DNA from: Hymenobacter sp.
GTDB taxonomy: Bacteria; Bacteroidota; Bacteroidia; Cytophagales; Hymenobacteraceae
NCBI GenBank assembly: GCA_025353745.1
Contig: JANXOE010000128.1
Coordinates: forward strand, 1-36,649
Length of the DNA: 36,649 nt
Reading direction: 5' to 3'
A program made the translations under genes and the position numbers. Shown here piece by piece: positions 26,527 through 34,437 of the stretch (position 1 is its first letter; every line of letters begins with the position of its first letter). The notes beneath the pieces are model-generated. The model was not told the DNA's origin, did no database searches, and was given only the letters and a program-made list of their open reading frames with translations.

Positions 26527-27985
26527 GGCCCTGGCCGTTGCGCAGCAGGGCCACGTAGAACCGAATCAGCGTTTGGTAGTCGGCCACCCGGATCCGCTCG
26601 TTGGTGCCGTGCAGGCGCCGGATGTCGGCCTCGGCCAGGGGCAGGGGCGAGAAGCGGTAAGTGTTGGGGCTGAGGCCGGCGTAGGCGCGGGCGTCGGTGG
26701 CGCCCACCAGCACGTAGGGGGCCACCAGGGCCCCCGGAAACACGCTGGCGATGGTGCGGTGCAGGGTTTGGAACGCGGCCGACCCGGTGCTGGAAACCGG
26801 CGCGGGCTCGCGGCCTTGCTTCAACAAACGAACCTCCACCCGGTCGTCGGCGACGATGCGCCGCACCGCGCGCACCACGCCGGCCACCGAGTCGCCGGGC
26901 AGGATGCGGAAATTCACGGTGGCCGTGGCGTCGACGGGCAGCACGTTGTCTTTGCTGCCCGCCCGGAAGATGGTGGGGGCCGTGGTGGTGCGCAGGGCCG
27001 CGTTGCCGGAGGCGGTGCCCACCAGCGTTTGCTTGATGAGGGGCCCGAACAGCCAGCGGTTGGCAAACACCAGGCGCTGGCCCGGCGGTACTTCCGCGGC
27101 CAGGTAATCCAGCAGGGGGCCCACCCCGCCGTCGAGCCGGGCCGGGAAGGGCTGGGCTTCCAGCCTGGCTACGGCCCCTGCTACCAGGCCGATGCTGGTG
27201 TGCGCCGGTGGCATCGAAGAGTGCCCGCCCTGGCCCACGGCGCTGATTTCCAGGCTTAAATAGCCTTTTTCGCTGGTGCCGACCAGGGCCACGGGTTTCG
27301 TTAGGCCGGCCACGCCGTCGGTTTTCACCAAGCCGCCTTCGTCGAGAATTATTTCGGGGTGAATGCCGCGCTGCCGGAGCGCCGCCGCCATGGCCCCGGC
27401 CCCGCGCAGGCCCAGGGTTTCTTCGTCCTGGCCGAAGGCGAGCAGCACGGTGCGCTCGGGCCGGAAGTCGGTGCCGAGCAGGTATTCCACGGCTTCGAGG
27501 ATGCCGAGCACGCTCATTTTGTCGTCCAGCGTGCCCCGGCCGTAGAGGTAGCCCCCGGCCACCACGCCGGCAAAAGGCGGCTGCTGCCACTGCGCGGCGC
27601 TGCCGGGCTGCACGGGCACCACGTCGTAGTGGGCCAGCAGCAAAATGGGCCGCAGGGCCGGGTTGCGGCCCCGCCACTCGTACAGCAAGCCGTAGGTGTT
27701 GAACGTCTGGCGGCGGAGCCGCCGCCGCACCCGCGGGAACGATTGCCGCAAAAATGCCACGAATCGCCCAAACTGGGCCGTGTCGGTCTGGGCGAAATCG
27801 GTGGTTGAGACTGTGGGGATGCGCACGGCCGCCGCCAGCCGCAGCACCGCCGAATCGGGCATGGCCATGGGCGCGGGCGGCGGCACGGCCCCCAGCTGGT
27901 GCCGGGGCACGCGCAGCGTGTTCACCACGAGCGCCAGTATTAAGCCCAACAACACCAGTCCTAACAGTCGCAGAACGACGCGCAT
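26516..27985 (-). CDS. M20-family metallopeptidase, membrane-anchored
   Basis: 489 residues. A single N-terminal hydrophobic segment (LLGLVLLGLILALVVNTL) probably anchors it with the catalytic part outside the cytoplasm. The di-zinc signatures are present: LLAHYDVVPV (His119, Asp121), GRGTLDDK (Asp154), GQDEE (Glu188 general base, Glu189), the aspartate in EIILDEGG, and a late histidine in RRLHGTNERI. A dimerisation lid domain sits between them. This is the carboxypeptidase/PM20D1-like branch, which cleaves small peptides or N-acyl amino acids. The LysM transglycosylase lies 23 bp upstream on the same strand, so the two probably form an operon. Confidence 0.9.
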   Translation of the reverse strand: MRVVLRLLGLVLLGLILALVVNTLRVPRHQLGAVPPPAPMAMPDSAVLRLAAAVRIPTVSTTDFAQTDTAQFGRFVAFLRQSFPRVRRRLRRQTFNTYGLLYEWRGRNPALRPILLLAHYDVVPVQPGSAAQWQQPPFAGVVAGGYLYGRGTLDDKMSVLGILEAVEYLLGTDFRPERTVLLAFGQDEETLGLRGAGAMAAALRQRGIHPEIILDEGGLVKTDGVAGLTKPVALVGTSEKGYLSLEISAVGQGGHSSMPPAHTSIGLVAGAVARLEAQPFPARLDGGVGPLLDYLAAEVPPGQRLVFANRWLFGPLIKQTLVGTASGNAALRTTTAPTIFRAGSKDNVLPVDATATVNFRILPGDSVAGVVRAVRRIVADDRVEVRLLKQGREPAPVSSTGSAAFQTLHRTIASVFPGALVAPYVLVGATDARAYAGLSPNTYRFSPLPLAEADIRRLHGTNERIRVADYQTLIRFYVALLRNGQGPTP

Positions 27986-28008
27986 AAGCTCTTGGAAAAG
28001 GTGGGTAA

Positions 28009-30222
28009 TCAGTGGGTCGGTGGGGCGTTCATCCGCAGCACTTCGCCGAGGCGCACGCTGGCGTCGGGTTTTTTATTCCAGGCTTGGAGGTCGGCCACGG
28101 TCACGCCGTAGCGGTGGGCCAGGCTGTAGAGGGTTTCGCCGATCAGCACGGCGTGCCACACGGTGGCGCTGGGCGCGCTTGCTGCCGGGGCGGCTGGTGG
28201 CTGGGGTTGGCTGGTGGCAGCGGCGGCCGGGGCCCCCGTGGTGGGCGGCGGGCTCAGCCGCAGCGACTGGCCCACGGCGAGGCCGGCGTTGGGCGGCAGC
28301 TGGTTCCAGGCCAGCAGGTCGGCGGGGCGCAGGTTGTAGCGGCGGGCAATGGCGTAAACGCCTTCGTGGGGCTGCACTTGGTAGAAACCGGCCGGCGCGG
28401 AGGGCCCCGGAGCTGGAGCCGTGGCCGGGGTCGCAACGGGACGCACGGGAACTGCCGGGCGGGGCGGAGCCGCGGCAGGCGGCACCGACGCGGGCGGAGC
28501 CGACGCGACGGGCACTGCTACCGGCCGGGGCCGGGCTGCTACCGGCGGAGCTACGGCTGCGGGCGGGGCAGGTGGCGGCTCCGGCCGTGGGGCGGGCGGT
28601 GATGCCGGCTGGGGCGCGGCTGCAACCGGCGCGGGGGCGGTGGCAGGAATAGGTTCCTCGTCCGGTTCAGGCTCAAGGGCCGGCTTCGGCTTTGGCGGGG
28701 CTGGCTGGTACACCACGGCAGGCGCGGGGGCCGGGGCCTCAGCTGGGGCGGGAAGCGGCGCGGGTGCGGCTGGCCGGGGCCTGCCCGGCAACGGAGCCGG
28801 CCAGCCGTTGAGCGAATCCACGGAGTCATCGTCGCCGGTGGTGTCGCGGTGGGGTTGCGGAGGGGCGGGGGCCGTCGGGCGGGGCGCCGCTTTGGTGGCC
28901 ACGGCAGGTGCCGGGCGGTTCAGGGGCACCGTTTCTTCCGGAGTGCGGTACTCGATGGCCACGTCGCGGGGGCGGGTGTGCCGCAGCCACAGCACCCGGC
29001 CGGGACGCAGCGCTTCGCTGCCGGCGAGGTGGTTTTTGGTGAGGACGGCGCGCTGGCGCAGGCCAAACTTTTGGGCGATGTCGGCCAGCGTTTCGTAGGG
29101 CTGCACCACGTAGTAGTCCACGTCGGCCTCGTCGCGCTTGCCTTCGAGGTAGTAGGGCCGGCCGGGCACGGCGGCGTCGAAGGGGCTCAAGTCGTTATCG
29201 CGCAGAAAGTGCGGCAGGTGGCGGTCCCCGCGCCGGGCCAGGTCGGCGGTGGTTTCGCCGGGCAGGGCGATGAGGGCGCGCAGGCCGTTCACGCGCACTT
29301 GGTCGGCGTGGCGGGCGTCGGGGGCGGGGCGCGCGGGCAGGGCCGGGTCGGCCCCGGCCCCCTGGCGGGCCAGCAGGGCGGCGGCCTGGGCATCGGTGGC
29401 CACGGGCACCACCAGGGTGTAGGCGTGGCCGTCGGCGGGCACGGCGGGGGCCAGCAGCCAGCGGTTTTGGGCGGCCAAGGCGGCGGGGTCCAGGCCCAGG
29501 GCCTGGGCCTGCGGAGCCAGGCCCTGGCCGGGCGTGGCCGGAAACTCGCGCAGCCGCGCCGCCGGCCGGGGGTTGAGGCCGCAGGCGGGCTCAAACGCCA
29601 GCTTCTGGGCCAAAAACATCAGCACGTAGGGCGACGTATCGGCCGTGATGGCCATCTCGGAGGCCCCGGCGTCGGTGGGCAAGGTGTAGGGCTTCACGCC
29701 GCCCAGGCCGGTGTAGTAGCTCAGCAGCGTGTCGAGCCAGTTGCGCAGCGTGGCGTTGTTCTGGGAAAGGTAGCGGGCGGCTCCGCGGGTGCTGGCCGCC
29801 AGGTGCTTGCGCTCGTCCACGTCTGCATCGACGCGCAAGCCCAGGCCGGTGGCGGTTTCGCGCTTGAACTGCCAGTAGCCCACCGCGCCGTGGGGGCTTT
29901 CGGCGTCGGGTATCAGCGCGCTTTCCTGCAAGGCCAGGTAGCGAAAATCGCGCGGCACGCCCGCCTGCTGCAGGTTTTGGTCGATGAGAGGAAACGCGGC
30001 GTCGGCCAGGTCGACCCGCGCCTGAAACGAGGGCTGGTGGCGGCACAGCGCATCGGCCTTGAGCTGCACCAGGCGTTGGGCCTCCTCGGTCAGCACGAGG
30101 TGCAGGCCGGCCACGTCCATTTCGGCGGGCACGTCGGGGTGGGCGCGGCTGGCCAGGGATTGGGCCGCCGCCGGCCCGCCGGCCAGCGCCAGCAGCCCCA
30201 GCAACAGAAAGCGGGTGTTCAT
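28009..30222 (-). CDS. Lytic transglycosylase with LysM repeats (MltD-like)
   Basis: 737 residues from ATG 30222 (MNTRFLLLGLLALAGG), the start of the signal peptide; the longer frame adds only 13 residues. The N-terminal half is an SLT domain with catalytic Glu100 in YLALQESALIP, then GAVGYWQFKRETA and SYYTGLGGVKPYT. A LysM-like segment (YETLADIAQKFGLRQRAV) follows, then a Pro/Ala-rich linker of roughly 190 residues, and two C-terminal LysM repeats (HEGVYAIARRYNLRPADL, GETLYSLAHRYGVTVADL). It should bind and cleave peptidoglycan glycan strands, forming 1,6-anhydro ends, in the periplasm. Confidence 0.92.
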   Translation of the reverse strand: MNTRFLLLGLLALAGGPAAAQSLASRAHPDVPAEMDVAGLHLVLTEEAQRLVQLKADALCRHQPSFQARVDLADAAFPLIDQNLQQAGVPRDFRYLALQESALIPDAESPHGAVGYWQFKRETATGLGLRVDADVDERKHLAASTRGAARYLSQNNATLRNWLDTLLSYYTGLGGVKPYTLPTDAGASEMAITADTSPYVLMFLAQKLAFEPACGLNPRPAARLREFPATPGQGLAPQAQALGLDPAALAAQNRWLLAPAVPADGHAYTLVVPVATDAQAAALLARQGAGADPALPARPAPDARHADQVRVNGLRALIALPGETTADLARRGDRHLPHFLRDNDLSPFDAAVPGRPYYLEGKRDEADVDYYVVQPYETLADIAQKFGLRQRAVLTKNHLAGSEALRPGRVLWLRHTRPRDVAIEYRTPEETVPLNRPAPAVATKAAPRPTAPAPPQPHRDTTGDDDSVDSLNGWPAPLPGRPRPAAPAPLPAPAEAPAPAPAVVYQPAPPKPKPALEPEPDEEPIPATAPAPVAAAPQPASPPAPRPEPPPAPPAAVAPPVAARPRPVAVPVASAPPASVPPAAAPPRPAVPVRPVATPATAPAPGPSAPAGFYQVQPHEGVYAIARRYNLRPADLLAWNQLPPNAGLAVGQSLRLSPPPTTGAPAAAATSQPQPPAAPAASAPSATVWHAVLIGETLYSLAHRYGVTVADLQAWNKKPDASVRLGEVLRMNAPPTH

Positions 30223-30457
30223 CGGGAAACGCGAAAGAAGAAGCAGACCAGCAAAGTACAAAGAACGGCCTTTGTCCGGCTTGCGCCCTAGCCGGCCCGG
30301 CCCCTGGTGCCGGTCAGTTCGGGGGCCCTCCGCCCAGCCCGCGGCCGCAACGCAAACGAGCGGCGCCCGTCACGAACCCGCCGGACCGCCGCCCCGCCGC
30401 GCTTTAAGCACGGGCCGGACGGCGGTTTTGCTCAGCGACGCCTTTCCCCACACATTT

Positions 30458-32935
30458 TCAGTGGCTGGCCAGCTTCTGGGCCAGCATCTTCATAAAGTAG
30501 CCGCCCACCACCGAGCGGGCTTGGAAGCCTTGCTGCCGGGCATCGGTGGTTTCGTGCCAGTCGGTGAGGGGCACGCGGCTGGGCGTGTCGTTGGCAAACT
30601 GCCACACCGGGGCCACCAGGGCCTCAAAATCGGCCCGGCTGTCGGCCAGGGTGGCGGTCCACAGGATCCAGTCCGACTTGGTGTAGGTCTTGCGGCTGTC
30701 GAGGGGCAGGCCGTAGCGTTGCTGGTGCCGGAGGTAAAAGGCGATTTCCTGCTGGGCCAGCTCGGGCGGAAACACGTTCAGGCCGAGGATTTTGTCCCAG
30801 GCCAGGTTGTATTTCTGGCTCCACGAGCCGGCGGGCTTGTCGAAGGTCAGGGCGTAATGGTCGTTGTCCCGGGCCATGCCCATCCAGCGCCGGGCCATGT
30901 CGCGGGCCAGGGCCGTGTACTCGTCGGCCGTTTTCTGGTCGCCGAGCTGCTGGGCCATCTGCCCGTAGCAGGCAATGCCCATGATGGCCTTCACCGAAAG
31001 GTTGGTGTTGCGGGCCAGGTGGCCGGCAAAGTCGTCGGTGCTGAGCTGGTTGGCGGGGTCGAAGCCGTCGCGCTTCAGAAAACCGACCCACTTGGTGAGC
31101 GTGGGCCAGTGCTCGCGGGCAAAATCCGGCTTGCCGTCCACCTTCACGGCGGCGGCGGTCAGGATCAGCATGTTGCCGGCTTCTTCCACGGGCATGCCTT
31201 CGCCGTAGGTCTGGCCGTTGGCGCGCGGGTAGGTGCCCAGGTCGTGGGCCGGAAAATCTTTGGTCCAACGCCCCGACTCGCTGTATTCGAAGATAAAGCG
31301 CAGCAAGCCCTTCGCCAGCTCGTTGTTATAGAGCAAAAACAGCGGGGCCGACGGGTACGTCACGTCCACGGTGCCGATGAAGCCGCCGGAGAAGTTTTCT
31401 TTCGAGAAAAACAGTAGCTCGCCCTTCTGCCCGGCCACGATTTCGTGGGCCGCTACGGCCTGCCGGTAGGCTAGCTGGCACAGGTCGGCGTACTTTTTGC
31501 CCCCCGCCGCCTGGGCGTCGGCGTACAGCTTCTGGTCGAACGCCGTGGCTTTTTGGCGCAGCCGGGCGTAATCGGCCTCGGCCGCTTGCAGGGCCTTGTC
31601 CATCGTGGTGGCGGGGTCGCGCCGCCACCAGGGGCGCAGGTTCTGGCCGAAATACTGCACCGCGTACAGGTCGTCGTAGCCCAGCAGCAGGTGCTGCTCG
31701 GCGGGCTGCGCGGCCACGGCCCCCAGGTCGAGCACGGCGGCCTGGGCCACGTGCTGCGCCTGGGCCGGCCGGGCCGGGCCGGCGGCGGGCAGGGTGCCGG
31801 TGGCGGCGAAGGCAGTTTTCAGGGCTTGCGGCGCGCCCGTGCCGAGCAGGGCGGCCCCCGGCGCGGCCAGGTAGGCGTAGCCCCAGTCGATGCGGGTGTT
31901 GTCGCCGGTCCGGGCCAGCACGGGCTGCGCGGTGGTGCCCACGGCCTGCCAACGCAGGCCGGCGGCCTGGCCGGCGCGGGCGGCTACTTCCTGGTAGGGC
32001 GTGTTGCTGGCCAGCGTGCCGGCCTCGGTCAGCAGCACCTGGGTGGGGTGCGCTTTGCCGTCGGTGGCGGTGGCGCTGAAGGTGACGTAGCTCACGGGCC
32101 GGGAAGCAATTTCCAGCTCGTCGAGCAGCAGCGGCGATAAAAAGTTGACCGTCAGCTGCACCGGGCCCGCGGCGAAGGTATAAGTCGTTTGCGTGGCCGT
32201 GACGGCGACGGCCGTTTGGCGGGCCGTGGCCGGGCGCGGCGTGCGGAGTTCTTCGTAGAGGCCGGCGTCGAGGTGGGCCCCGCCCTGCGGGTTGGCGCAG
32301 TGCATGGCCAGTACGTTGTTGCCCCGGCGCAGCGCGGCGCGGGCCGCGGCGGGCACGGCAAAGTGGTCGTACTGGCCGTTGGCGCCCGCTTGCTTGGCCA
32401 GCAGCACCCCGTTCAGGTATACTTCAGCGTCGTCGTCGTGCCAGAGCAGGAGCACGAGCTTGCCCGTGGGCGCGGCGGTCAGGCCAATGGTGCGCCGCGC
32501 CCACACGTCGCGCCCGGTCCAGGCCGTGCCGTTCCGGGGCTGGTCGTTGGTGAACGGGGCCGGGCCGGTTTTCCAGCCGGCAGCGGCGGCAAAGGCGGGT
32601 TTTTCCCAGCCCGCGGCCGGGGCCGCGAACGTGTAGCGGGCCGCGTAGGGCTTGTCCTCGGCCGTTGGGATGACGGCCCGGTACTCCGGCACGTCCTGGC
32701 CCAGAAACTGGTACGCCCGGCCGTCCACCCGCACCACGCCTTCCAGGGCCTGGGCCTGGCCGGTCCAGTGGCGGGTGGGCGCGGCGGGCAGCGTGTCCTG
32801 AAACGCCCACACGCTGAAATACGTGTTGTGGGCGAGCAGCGGGTAGGCCGGCGGGCGCAGCGCCTGGGCCTGGGCAGCGCCCAGGCCCAGGCCGCCCATC
32901 GACGCGAAAAATAGGAAGGCGGTTTTTCGCAGCAT
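30458..32935 (-). CDS. DUF4965/glutaminase A-like secreted protein
   Basis: 825 residues with signal peptide (FFASMGGLGLGAAQAQ). The order fits the Bacteroidota DUF4964-DUF5127-DUF4965-DUF1793 architecture: an N-terminal PPAYPLLAHNTYFSVWAF block, and a C-terminal alpha/alpha-barrel-like part with VTYPSAPLFLLYNNELAKGLL, HDLGTYPRANGQTYGEGMPVEEAGNML and DWILWTATLAD. Between them, about residues 130-230, is an extra beta-sandwich-like stretch (LVLLLWHDDDAEVYLNGVLL) resembling a carbohydrate-binding fold. Fungal relatives are called glutaminase A, but the fold resembles glycoside hydrolases, and here it lies downstream of GH125 and GH92, so a glycan-related substrate is at least as likely. Confidence 0.85.
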   Translation of the reverse strand: MLRKTAFLFFASMGGLGLGAAQAQALRPPAYPLLAHNTYFSVWAFQDTLPAAPTRHWTGQAQALEGVVRVDGRAYQFLGQDVPEYRAVIPTAEDKPYAARYTFAAPAAGWEKPAFAAAAGWKTGPAPFTNDQPRNGTAWTGRDVWARRTIGLTAAPTGKLVLLLWHDDDAEVYLNGVLLAKQAGANGQYDHFAVPAAARAALRRGNNVLAMHCANPQGGAHLDAGLYEELRTPRPATARQTAVAVTATQTTYTFAAGPVQLTVNFLSPLLLDELEIASRPVSYVTFSATATDGKAHPTQVLLTEAGTLASNTPYQEVAARAGQAAGLRWQAVGTTAQPVLARTGDNTRIDWGYAYLAAPGAALLGTGAPQALKTAFAATGTLPAAGPARPAQAQHVAQAAVLDLGAVAAQPAEQHLLLGYDDLYAVQYFGQNLRPWWRRDPATTMDKALQAAEADYARLRQKATAFDQKLYADAQAAGGKKYADLCQLAYRQAVAAHEIVAGQKGELLFFSKENFSGGFIGTVDVTYPSAPLFLLYNNELAKGLLRFIFEYSESGRWTKDFPAHDLGTYPRANGQTYGEGMPVEEAGNMLILTAAAVKVDGKPDFAREHWPTLTKWVGFLKRDGFDPANQLSTDDFAGHLARNTNLSVKAIMGIACYGQMAQQLGDQKTADEYTALARDMARRWMGMARDNDHYALTFDKPAGSWSQKYNLAWDKILGLNVFPPELAQQEIAFYLRHQQRYGLPLDSRKTYTKSDWILWTATLADSRADFEALVAPVWQFANDTPSRVPLTDWHETTDARQQGFQARSVVGGYFMKMLAQKLASH

Positions 32936-32977
32936 CTGCCAGAAAAAGTTAAGGGATGAGGGCCCCGGGCCGGCGGA

Positions 32978-34396
32978 TCAGGCCAGCAGCTGCGGCTTTT
33001 CCTGGTACACCTTCCACAGAAATTCGCCGAAAATGGTGTTGGCCCAGGCAAACCACGCGCGGCTGAATTTGGTCGCGTCGTCTTTGTGGAAGGATTCGTG
33101 CATGTAGCCCGTGCCGGCGTGGGTGGTTTTCAGCGCCTGCACGCAGGCCCGGATTTCGGCGTCGCTGGTGCTGGTGAGGCCGCGCACGGTGATGCCGATG
33201 GGCCAGATCATGTCTTGGCCCACGTGGGGCCCTCCGATGCCTTCGGCGGCCCGGCCCTTGAAAAAGAACGGGTTGTCGGGCGAGAGCAGGAACTTGCGGG
33301 TGTTCTGGTAGGTGGGGTCGGTGGCGGGCAGGGCCCCCAGGTAGGGCAGGGCCAGCAGGCTGGGCACGTTGGCGTCGTCCATCAGCACCTGGCTGCCGTA
33401 GCCGTCCACTTCGTAGGCGTAAACGTTGCCGTGCCTGGGGTGGCTCACCACGGCGTGCCGGTGCAGGGCGGCTTCCACCTCGTCGGCCAGGGCCGCCAGC
33501 TCGCCGGCGGTTTTGGAATCTTTGGCCAGGGCCGCCATCATTTCGCTCGCCTGGCGCAGGCTCACCACGGCGAAGAAGTTGCTGGGCACCAGAAACGAGT
33601 AGAGCGTAGCGTCGTCGCTGGGGCGGAACGACGAGGCGATGAGCCCCACCGGCCGCACCGGGTAGCCGTAGCCGCTCATGGGCTGGGTATCGGTGGAGTT
33701 GGTCGTCTGGCGCTGAAACTTGTAGGGCCCCGGGCCGTCCTTGCGCTGCTGCTCCCGAAAGGTTCGCAGCGTGGTGCGGATGGCCTGCTGCCACGCCGCG
33801 TCGAAAGGCGCGGGGTCGTTGGTTTTCTTCCAGTAATGGTAAGCCAGGCGGATGGGGTAGCACAGCGAGTCGATTTCCCACTTCCGCTCGTGCACGCCGG
33901 GCCGCATCTGGGTCAGGTCCGATTTCCATTCGCCCACCTTGGTGTCGTCGCCGTAAAAGGCGTTGGCGTACGGGTCTTTCAGCACGCAGCGCGTCTGGCG
34001 GTTGACGACGCCGGCCACCAGCTGCCGCAGCTCGGCGTCCTGGCCGATGAACTGGAGGTAAGGCCACACCTGCGCCGACGAATCGCGCAGCCACATGGCG
34101 TCGATGTCGCCGGTGATGACGTAGGTATCGGGCCGGCCCTCGCGCACCGCGTACGTAACGGTGGTGTCGAGCGTGCTCGGAAAGCAGTTTTCGAACAGCC
34201 AGCCCAGCTCCGGGTCCTTCACCTTCTTCTTAAACTCGGCGATGGCCGCTTCTACCGCCCGGCTGCGAAACCGGCGCTTGGCCGCCGCCGGCCGCACCAC
34301 CGCGAAGGCGGGGGCCGTGCCGGCGAAGGCCGCCGGCCCGAGAAAAAGGCCGCCGGTGAGGAGCGCGGTGCCTTGCACAAATGCTCTGCGATTCAT
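32978..34396 (-). CDS. GH125 exo-alpha-1,6-mannosidase
   Basis: 472 residues. The N-terminus has a Tat-like signal (NRRAFVQGTALLTGG). GH125 features are clear: DAMWLRDSSAQVWPYLQF (about 100-116), KWEIDSLCYPIRLAY with probable acid Asp176, a TDPTYQNTRKFLLS block, and GYMHESFH with probable base Glu434. The family removes terminal alpha-1,6-mannose by inversion without a metal. The gene sits 41 bp downstream of the GH92 gene and 42 bp upstream of the DUF4965 gene, so the three are almost certainly one operon. Catalytic residue assignment is by memory of the family, not by alignment. Confidence 0.92.
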   Translation of the reverse strand: MNRRAFVQGTALLTGGLFLGPAAFAGTAPAFAVVRPAAAKRRFRSRAVEAAIAEFKKKVKDPELGWLFENCFPSTLDTTVTYAVREGRPDTYVITGDIDAMWLRDSSAQVWPYLQFIGQDAELRQLVAGVVNRQTRCVLKDPYANAFYGDDTKVGEWKSDLTQMRPGVHERKWEIDSLCYPIRLAYHYWKKTNDPAPFDAAWQQAIRTTLRTFREQQRKDGPGPYKFQRQTTNSTDTQPMSGYGYPVRPVGLIASSFRPSDDATLYSFLVPSNFFAVVSLRQASEMMAALAKDSKTAGELAALADEVEAALHRHAVVSHPRHGNVYAYEVDGYGSQVLMDDANVPSLLALPYLGALPATDPTYQNTRKFLLSPDNPFFFKGRAAEGIGGPHVGQDMIWPIGITVRGLTSTSDAEIRACVQALKTTHAGTGYMHESFHKDDATKFSRAWFAWANTIFGEFLWKVYQEKPQLLA

Positions 34397-34437
34397 AAAT
34401 CAGGGTTGAATGTAGCGCGGACGGCCAAGTTCGCGCG

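Noticed and set aside
28421-29098. A glycine-rich open frame resembling PE_PGRS or cell-wall proteins
   Set aside because: It is antisense to the Pro/Ala-rich linker of the LysM transglycosylase; Pro/Ala codons read backwards give Gly/Ala.
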